The translations under genes were made by a program, and so were the position numbers. DNA of 14,750 nt from JAKASX01 sp035534495 (GTDB lineage Bacteria > Acidobacteriota > Terriglobia > Acidiferrales > UBA7541), in assembly GCA_035534495.1 (NCBI GenBank), contig DATLRW010000024.1, forward strand, positions 1 through 14,750, in the 5' to 3' direction. Of this stretch, positions 7,034-14,750 are shown piece after piece. A model generated the notes under the pieces. It made no database searches, had not been told where the DNA came from, and saw only the letters and a program-made list of their open reading frames with translations. Positions within the stretch are counted from its first letter, which is position 1; each line of letters starts with the position of its first letter.

Positions 7034-8518
7034 ATGATCGCGGTGATTCGTTTCGATCGAGTCTGGCTGGCTTGGCTGGCGCTGATCGCCGCGGCGGTGT
7101 CGCTCGCCGGCTGCGCGACGCCCCTGGGGCCCGGTTTTCAGCTTCGCCGGGAAACCCTGACGGTTCATTATGCCCGGCGGCCCGTCGCTCCCGCCGTCTA
7201 CTACCACCTTCAAGTCGAAGCCCGCAATGTAGGAAACCGGCCGCTCGATTTGCTGAGGATTCAGGCGCCGCGCCGTCTGGTCCACGCGGCGCCTGCCGGG
7301 CAACCGGGCGCCAGCATGCCGGCCCGCACGTCGGGAACTGTTTCAAACGGCTGGCTGCCGGTGCCGCTGCAACCCCCGCTGCCTCAAGGACAGTCGCGCG
7401 GAATCTCTTTCGGCTATCTGGTTCTTGTGCGAGGTCCGGTGGTTTTCCTTGAACCGCAGGGCTGGTTCCCGGCCTTTCTTCCTCCCCGCGGGCTCTTTGC
7501 CAAATCCGTCCCATGGGCCTCCAAACAGAGAGTCGCCATCTACGTGCCCCGCGGCGAACGGGCGCTGACCAGCGGGCGATTGCGCCGTGTCCGCACCCGA
7601 CCGGCCGGCGCGGAAACCGAATACGTTTTCCAGATTCGAAAGAAGGATTTTCCTCCATTTCTGCTGATCGGCGATTACAGGGAACAAAAGGTGCGCGTTC
7701 GTGGCCGGAACGTGATCTTTTGGACGAGCCAATTATTCCCTGCCGCTTGCGCGCAAACCGTTGCCGGCGAGGCCGTCACAACCACCGGCCTGTACCACTC
7801 TTTATTCGGGAGGCTCAAGGAGAACCTGGGGCCCCTGCGTGTGATCGAAATCCCGGCCGGCGCGCAGGCCCAGGGTCCCGGCTCCAACGGGGAGCGCAAA
7901 ACCCTGCCGAACGGGGTATTGCTTTCCGAACCCCCCGCCGAAGCCTGCCGGAATGGCGGGCGATTCTATTTCATCCTCGCCCGCGCCCTGGCCGCAACCT
8001 GGTTCGGCTGGGCCGTGCGGCCCGCGCCCGGCGCGGGAGCGATTCTGGGCACGGGCGTTCAGGACTACGCCGCACTGCTGGCCGAAGAGCACCGGGATGG
8101 CCGGGGGGAACGCAAGCGGCAGGTAATGGAGTGGCTTGCCGAATATGACCGGCTGAGCGCGCATGCGCGGCCCTTGGCGCCGGCGAACCTGGGTGCGGAT
8201 CCGACAGGCGACCAACGGCGCCTGGCCGGCGTCCAATCCGCATTGTTCTTTGTCGCTTTGGAAGACCGCCTGGGCGCCGAACCGCTCCGAAAGGCGTTGC
8301 GGGACCTGGTCGGCAGCCTGGACGGGAGCACGGCGGGACGCAATGAATTGCGTTCGGTGCTCGAGAGGGAAGGCGGAAAGAATTTGTACGGCTTCTTCAA
8401 TCAGTGGCTGAACCGGGAGGGCATTCCCGCCTCTTTTCGCCGCCGTTATGCGGCGCGGGAATCGACGTCGGGTCCCGGAAAAGATGCGGCTTGGCATAGC
8501 CAGTCGGAGGGGAAATGA
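7034..8518 (+). CDS. Lipoprotein with M1-aminopeptidase-like fold and lost zinc site
   Basis: The 494-residue protein begins with a lipoprotein signal: TM stretch about 10-24 and lipobox L-A-G-C with Cys27. The layout follows M1 (gluzincin) peptidases: a beta-rich N-terminal part, then a helical domain ending in F-F-N-Q-W-L-N-R-E-G-I-P, which is common in bacterial M1 proteins. ARALAATWFG (316-325) lines up with the M1 pattern HExxHxWxG, with Arg317, Ala318 and Ala321 in place of H, E and H. The third ligand should come 19 residues after the second His; there ILGTGVQDY (337-345) matches WLNEGFxxY with Thr340 replacing Glu. All zinc ligands and the catalytic Glu are therefore gone, so peptidase activity is unlikely. 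It may bind peptides or act as a scaffold. It lies 84 nt after rsh and overlaps ridA by ATGA. Confidence 0.8.
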   Translation: MIAVIRFDRVWLAWLALIAAAVSLAGCATPLGPGFQLRRETLTVHYARRPVAPAVYYHLQVEARNVGNRPLDLLRIQAPRRLVHAAPAGQPGASMPARTSGTVSNGWLPVPLQPPLPQGQSRGISFGYLVLVRGPVVFLEPQGWFPAFLPPRGLFAKSVPWASKQRVAIYVPRGERALTSGRLRRVRTRPAGAETEYVFQIRKKDFPPFLLIGDYREQKVRVRGRNVIFWTSQLFPAACAQTVAGEAVTTTGLYHSLFGRLKENLGPLRVIEIPAGAQAQGPGSNGERKTLPNGVLLSEPPAEACRNGGRFYFILARALAATWFGWAVRPAPGAGAILGTGVQDYAALLAEEHRDGRGERKRQVMEWLAEYDRLSAHARPLAPANLGADPTGDQRRLAGVQSALFFVALEDRLGAEPLRKALRDLVGSLDGSTAGRNELRSVLEREGGKNLYGFFNQWLNREGIPASFRRRYAARESTSGPGKDAAWHSQSEGK

Positions 8519-8901
8519 GAGATGTAATCGCCACAGAGCAGGCGCCACGCGCCATCGGCCCCTACTCGCAGGCCATACGGGCCAACGGTTTTGTGTTTCT
8601 TTCGGGTCAGGTGGCCATCAACCCGGCGACCGGATATGTCGTCGAGGGCGGCGTGACGCAACAGACCGAATGTGTCCTGGAGAATTTGAAGGCCGTGCTC
8701 GAGGCGGCCGGCTCTTCGCTCGATAGGGTGGTCAAGACCACCGTGTATCTCAAGTCGATCGCGGACTTCGGCAAGATGAACGAAATCTACGGCCGCTACT
8801 TCCCGAAAGATCCCCCCGCTCGTTCGACCGTGGAAGTCGCCCGCCTGCCGCGGGACGTTGCCATCGAGATCGACGTCATTGCGACGGCGCCGCTGCTCTG
8901 A
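8515..8901 (+). CDS. ridA: RidA family enamine/imine deaminase
   Basis: RidA proteins are small trimeric enzymes that hydrolyse reactive enamines and imines (for example 2-aminoacrylate) released by PLP enzymes such as threonine/serine dehydratase. The 128-residue length is typical. Family residues are present: Tyr17 in G-P-Y-S-Q-A, Gly31 in L-S-G-Q-V, Arg103 in P-A-R-S-T-V-E-V, and Glu118 in V-A-I-E-I-D. By position they match Tyr17, Arg105 and Glu120 of E. coli RidA, so the active deaminase type is likely. The start ATG overlaps the TGA of the upstream lipoprotein gene, with GGAGGGG at 8506-8512, which suggests co-translation. Confidence 0.95.
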   Translation: MRDVIATEQAPRAIGPYSQAIRANGFVFLSGQVAINPATGYVVEGGVTQQTECVLENLKAVLEAAGSSLDRVVKTTVYLKSIADFGKMNEIYGRYFPKDPPARSTVEVARLPRDVAIEIDVIATAPLL

Positions 8902-8918
8902 GGCCGGCCCGGCCGGCC
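8902..8918. repeat. Doubled GGCCGGCC palindrome after ridA
   Basis: Two copies of the 8-bp palindrome GGCCGGCC (8902-8909, 8911-8918) flank a single C and start right after the ridA stop. The unit can pair within or between copies. The rest of the convergent gap to 8993 is GC-rich and shows no stem with a T tract on either strand, so I see no standard terminator for ridA or for the glucosidase gene. Confidence 0.45.
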
Positions 8919-8993
8919 GCTCGCTTCAAGCGCGCCCCGGCGCACCGTTCCGGCGTGGTTCCCGCAGGCCTTTCAAACAATCTGCCGGGAAAA

Positions 8994-11738
<2,745 letters not shown>

Positions 11739-11882
11739 GAATGGGCGGCGTCCATCTGCGCCGTGCGTAGCGCACACTAGCCTAAGGAAAAGATGGTGCT
11801 TGTTGCAAATGGCGGAGAGATGGCAGACGTGCCAGGCAGGGGTGTCCGGATCGGTGAGGAGCGGAGTGGCTGAGGATCTGGA
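11739..11882 (-). other. Intergenic region between the receptor and the glucosidase genes
   Basis: This 144-nt gap separates the receptor stop from the glucosidase ATG. It has no terminator-like stem with a T tract. A small inverted repeat (GTGCG/CGCAC, 11763-11775) covers the alternative GTG start. On the minus strand TTGCAA followed after 18 nt by TAGGCT is a poor promoter match, too weak to call. No convincing Shine-Dalgarno precedes ATG 11738. Confidence 0.4.
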
Positions 11883-14750
11883 CTAGAACGTCAGGCGCAA
11901 AGAGAGCTGCAATTGCCGGGGGGCCTGAGCGCTGGAAATAGTCGCGAAATTGGAAGCCGTGGCCGTGAACATGCGGTTCGGGATATTGAAATTCGGGTGG
12001 TTCAACAGGTCGAAAGCATCCGCGCGGAATTGCAGATTCATTTTTTCCCGGATGGCGAAATTCCTCTGCAGGGTTGCGTCGAAATTGTTCAGCCCCGGCC
12101 CGAAAACGTCGTTCCGGCCCGCATCACCATACGTATTTGGCGCCGGGGCCTGGAAACAAGCGGTATCGAACCATTCCGTTACCGTTTTCGGCCCCCTGTT
12201 CGGGTTGCATATCACGTTTGGCCTTTGGTTCATCACGGGCGTTCCATTGTGCGCGTTGTCGTAGGGCAGATTGACGGTAAACGGCGATCCGCCTTGCACC
12301 GTCCAGATGCCGCCCGCCTGCCATCCGCCGAGAAGGGCGTTTCGCCATCCGGTGGAATTCTGGGCGAAGGGAATCTGGTAGAGGAAGCTGACAACGAAGC
12401 GCTGGGGTACATCGAAACTCGACAGTCCCTTTTCCGCCGCCAGATCGGCCGGATTCTGCGGCAGATTCGTTTCACTGTTGGTGGGACCGGGGTTCGACGC
12501 AATGTCCAGGGCCTTGGACCAGGTGTAGTTGGAGTCGAGCGAGAGTCCGCGCCAGGTATGTTGCACCAGCTGCAGCGTGAGCGCCTGGTAGCTTTCCCAT
12601 CCATTCCAAACCACGCCGACGAAGCCGCTCATTTGCGGGATCGGGCGTGAGACGGCGGGATTGATGCTGCCGCCCAGCGGGAAAAGGTTTTGCAAGGTTT
12701 CGTTGTCGGCGTGAACGGTCCTCGACCCCACGTATTGAACCTCGAACGCGGTCGTGGGGCTAAAGCTATGCTCGATCGCCAGATTCCACACTTCGTTGTA
12801 TTCCACTTTGTAATTATGGCTGACGTTGTTGGCGCCGATCGCTCCCGTGTTCGGGGCGGCCAGGATATTTCCGGTCGTATAGACGGGCGCGCCGCCCGCC
12901 GCGCTCTCGCTGACCGTCTTGCTGAAGAAGAAGGGCAGGTTCAGGGCCGCGTTCGCGTTGACGCTGTAGGCCGCTTGATTCGTATAGATCCCGGCCCCGG
13001 TTCGCAGGACGGTCTTTTTGTCCGGCAGGCGCCAGGCAATCCCCAGGCGCGGGGCCAAGCGCAGGGGGCGCGACTGCAACAGGCTCCTGTCCCAGCCGAT
13101 CTCGGACGAGGTGACGTAAGGGATGGGAATCTCGGAGAGCAGTGGCGCGGCGTCGGGGGAAATGTTTCCCCGGCTGTCGCTGGCGATGACGAACTGGCCT
13201 CCCGGGACGAGCGTATTCACCACGGCCATATCGTTGTTGTTGGCGGCCAAATTCTGGTTGTACTCGTACCGCAGGCCGATGTCGATCGACAGGCTTGGAA
13301 GAACCTGCCAGCTGTCCTGGATGTAGACCTGGAACCAGTTGGTGTGCGCGTGCCACTCGCCGCTGCCTTGTCCCACCTGCGCCAGGGTCGGAGCGCCCAG
13401 CAGAAAATCCGCCAGGGCGCTGCCGCCGGTTGCGCCGGCCGGGTCCGAGGACGATGTGGTCCAGTTCGGCGTGAACTGGAAGAGGCCGCGAACCGTGTCC
13501 GGGGTTACCGGATTGAAGTTCAGATGGAAGAAATAGGCACCGAATTTCACGTTGTGCGTGCCATGGTGCCAGAGGACGTCGTCGTACACCTCTTCGTCCG
13601 TGTCGAGGCGCGTGACGAGCAACGTCGGATCGCCCATCGTGCTGAAGCCGGTGAGCGAAATTTCCGGATAGCCCGTGTCCAGGGGATTGGAAGTGACGCC
13701 TTCGAGACCGGCCGGGCCGGCAAAATTGATTCCCGCGTTCTGGCCGGTTTGCCCGCCGGTGACGCGCAACCAGCCGAAGCGAAGATCGTTGTACCAGTTC
13801 AGGGAAAAAATGTGGGTCCAGCCGACGGCGAGACTGGCGGTGTGGGTGCGCAGGTACTGGCCGAATCCGGGGAGCAGGGATTGGTGGAGCGCGCTCGAGC
13901 CGAACGGGTCGAATTCGTTGTTTTGGTAAAGCGTCGCCCGTCCGAACAAGCGATCCCGGGGAGAAAAAATCTGGTCCACACGCGCCGTGTATTGATTCAC
14001 TCTGTCGGTTGACAGTTGGGTGGCCAACAGATTGTTCGTATTGCCGGTCAGGCCTGGCGTCGGCAGGGGAACGTGCTGCAGGAGCGCCTGCGCCACCGGG
14101 TCGATCTTCGAAATCGTGTCGTTGGAAAAGGGTTGTCGCTGTCCGGTGACGGGGTTCGTGGTGGCGGGGTCGTACACGGTGGCGACGCCTTGAAAGTTTC
14201 CCGTGCGTTCGGCCAAAGTAGGAACCGTGAACAGCTGGGTTTCCGTGTTGTGAATTCTTTCCCCTTCGTAGTCGAGAAAGAAGAACGTCTTGTTGCGAAA
14301 AATCGGCCCTCCCACACTCCCGCCGAACTGGTTCTGCCGGAACGGCGGGTTGGGCTGTGTCGGGGAATCGAAATAATTCTTTGCGTCGAGGGCGTTGTTG
14401 CGCGCGAATTCGAACAGGCTCCCGTGGAAGTGATTCGTGCCCGATTTCGTGACCACGTTGATGATGGCTCCGGATTTTCCGCCGAACTCGGCGTCGTAGG
14501 AGGTGTCGTCGATGGAGAATTCCTGAATCGCGTCGACCGACGGGCTCAGGACCAGATTATTGAAATACTCGTCGGTCACGCTGACGCCGTCGACCAGGTA
14601 GAGGTTGTGACCGTCGCGCTGTCCGAGAATGCCCACCGTGCTCCCCGCCTGCTGCAGGGCCCCGCCGCGCGTTCCGCCCGGCGGATGGACCACGCCGGCC
14701 GTCAGCGACACCAGGTCCATGAACTGGCGACCTTTGAGCGGCAGGTTCAC
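11883..14750 (-). CDS. Oar-like TonB-dependent outer-membrane receptor (5' end outside window)
   Basis: The visible 955 residues lack the true N-terminus; the frame stays open to the window edge. They begin at N-L-P-L-K-G-R-Q-F, which in Oar-like receptors lies at the start of the plug domain, so a signal peptide and a carboxypeptidase-regulatory-like beta-sandwich domain probably lie beyond the edge. Plug features include LYLVDGVSVTDEYFNN, SYDAEFGGKSGAIINVVTKS and GTNHFHGSLFEF. The rest is a long beta-barrel, with G-L-R-Y-E-Y-N-Q-N and R-A-D-A-F-D-L-L-N-H-P-N-F near the end, closing in L-R-L-T-F with the C-terminal Phe used for outer-membrane assembly. Two cysteines (N-V-I-C-N and T-A-C-F) near the C-terminus may form a disulfide. 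Such receptors are abundant in Acidobacteriota; the ligand is unknown. The Ton motor in this window could energise it. Confidence 0.92.
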   Translation of the reverse strand: MNLPLKGRQFMDLVSLTAGVVHPPGGTRGGALQQAGSTVGILGQRDGHNLYLVDGVSVTDEYFNNLVLSPSVDAIQEFSIDDTSYDAEFGGKSGAIINVVTKSGTNHFHGSLFEFARNNALDAKNYFDSPTQPNPPFRQNQFGGSVGGPIFRNKTFFFLDYEGERIHNTETQLFTVPTLAERTGNFQGVATVYDPATTNPVTGQRQPFSNDTISKIDPVAQALLQHVPLPTPGLTGNTNNLLATQLSTDRVNQYTARVDQIFSPRDRLFGRATLYQNNEFDPFGSSALHQSLLPGFGQYLRTHTASLAVGWTHIFSLNWYNDLRFGWLRVTGGQTGQNAGINFAGPAGLEGVTSNPLDTGYPEISLTGFSTMGDPTLLVTRLDTDEEVYDDVLWHHGTHNVKFGAYFFHLNFNPVTPDTVRGLFQFTPNWTTSSSDPAGATGGSALADFLLGAPTLAQVGQGSGEWHAHTNWFQVYIQDSWQVLPSLSIDIGLRYEYNQNLAANNNDMAVVNTLVPGGQFVIASDSRGNISPDAAPLLSEIPIPYVTSSEIGWDRSLLQSRPLRLAPRLGIAWRLPDKKTVLRTGAGIYTNQAAYSVNANAALNLPFFFSKTVSESAAGGAPVYTTGNILAAPNTGAIGANNVSHNYKVEYNEVWNLAIEHSFSPTTAFEVQYVGSRTVHADNETLQNLFPLGGSINPAVSRPIPQMSGFVGVVWNGWESYQALTLQLVQHTWRGLSLDSNYTWSKALDIASNPGPTNSETNLPQNPADLAAEKGLSSFDVPQRFVVSFLYQIPFAQNSTGWRNALLGGWQAGGIWTVQGGSPFTVNLPYDNAHNGTPVMNQRPNVICNPNRGPKTVTEWFDTACFQAPAPNTYGDAGRNDVFGPGLNNFDATLQRNFAIREKMNLQFRADAFDLLNHPNFNIPNRMFTATASNFATISSAQAPRQLQLSLRLTF

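Noticed and set aside
11770..11815. Possible sigma-70 promoter (TTGCAA, TAGGCT) upstream of the glucosidase on the minus strand
   Set aside because: Only four and three of six bases match the -35 and -10 consensus; this is not better than chance.
12690..14012. A 440-codon plus-strand open frame opposite the TonB-dependent receptor
   Set aside because: It is antisense to a continuous, well-recognised receptor gene, with low-complexity Arg/Gly/Val composition and no family features.

Overview
The window looks like part of a chromosome from a GC-rich Acidobacteriota bacterium, probably class Terriglobia. This is inferred from gene content and protein style, not from a marker gene. The main clues are a large Oar-like TonB-dependent receptor, a TonB with a long polyproline spacer, and a secF-tonB-exbB-exbD-exbD run. 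No rRNA, tRNA, CRISPR array, insertion sequence, integrase or phage gene was recognised, and codon and GC style look even across the window.

Region 1 (1-4727, plus strand) is one tightly packed probable operon. It holds the last codons of a gene that is probably secD, then secF, tonB (GTG start 3 nt after secF stops), exbB, two different exbD genes and a TPR lipoprotein. It ends at a very strong intrinsic terminator with a perfect 14-bp stem and a T tract. It joins two machines driven by the proton-motive force: SecDF, which helps export of envelope proteins, and the Ton motor, which powers outer-membrane receptors.

Region 2 (4751-8901, plus strand) holds a bifunctional (p)ppGpp synthetase/hydrolase (Rsh), a lipoprotein with the fold signature of M1 aminopeptidases but all zinc-site residues replaced, and ridA. 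The last two overlap by ATGA.

Region 3 (8994-14750, minus strand) holds a large GH63-like (MGH1-type) glucosidase without a signal peptide and, upstream on the same strand, an Oar-like TonB-dependent receptor whose N-terminus lies beyond the window. It converges on ridA across about 92 bp of extremely GC-rich DNA.

Possible links between the parts: the TonB-ExbB-ExbD motor in region 1 is the kind that would energise the receptor in region 3, and SecDF would assist export of that receptor and of the two lipoproteins. Whether the receptor and the glucosidase share a substrate cannot be seen from the sequence. The most unusual items are the zinc-less M1 pseudopeptidase, the Sec/Ton operon fusion with paired ExbDs, and the SecF with an enlarged periplasmic domain. 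No wholly new multi-gene system was evident.
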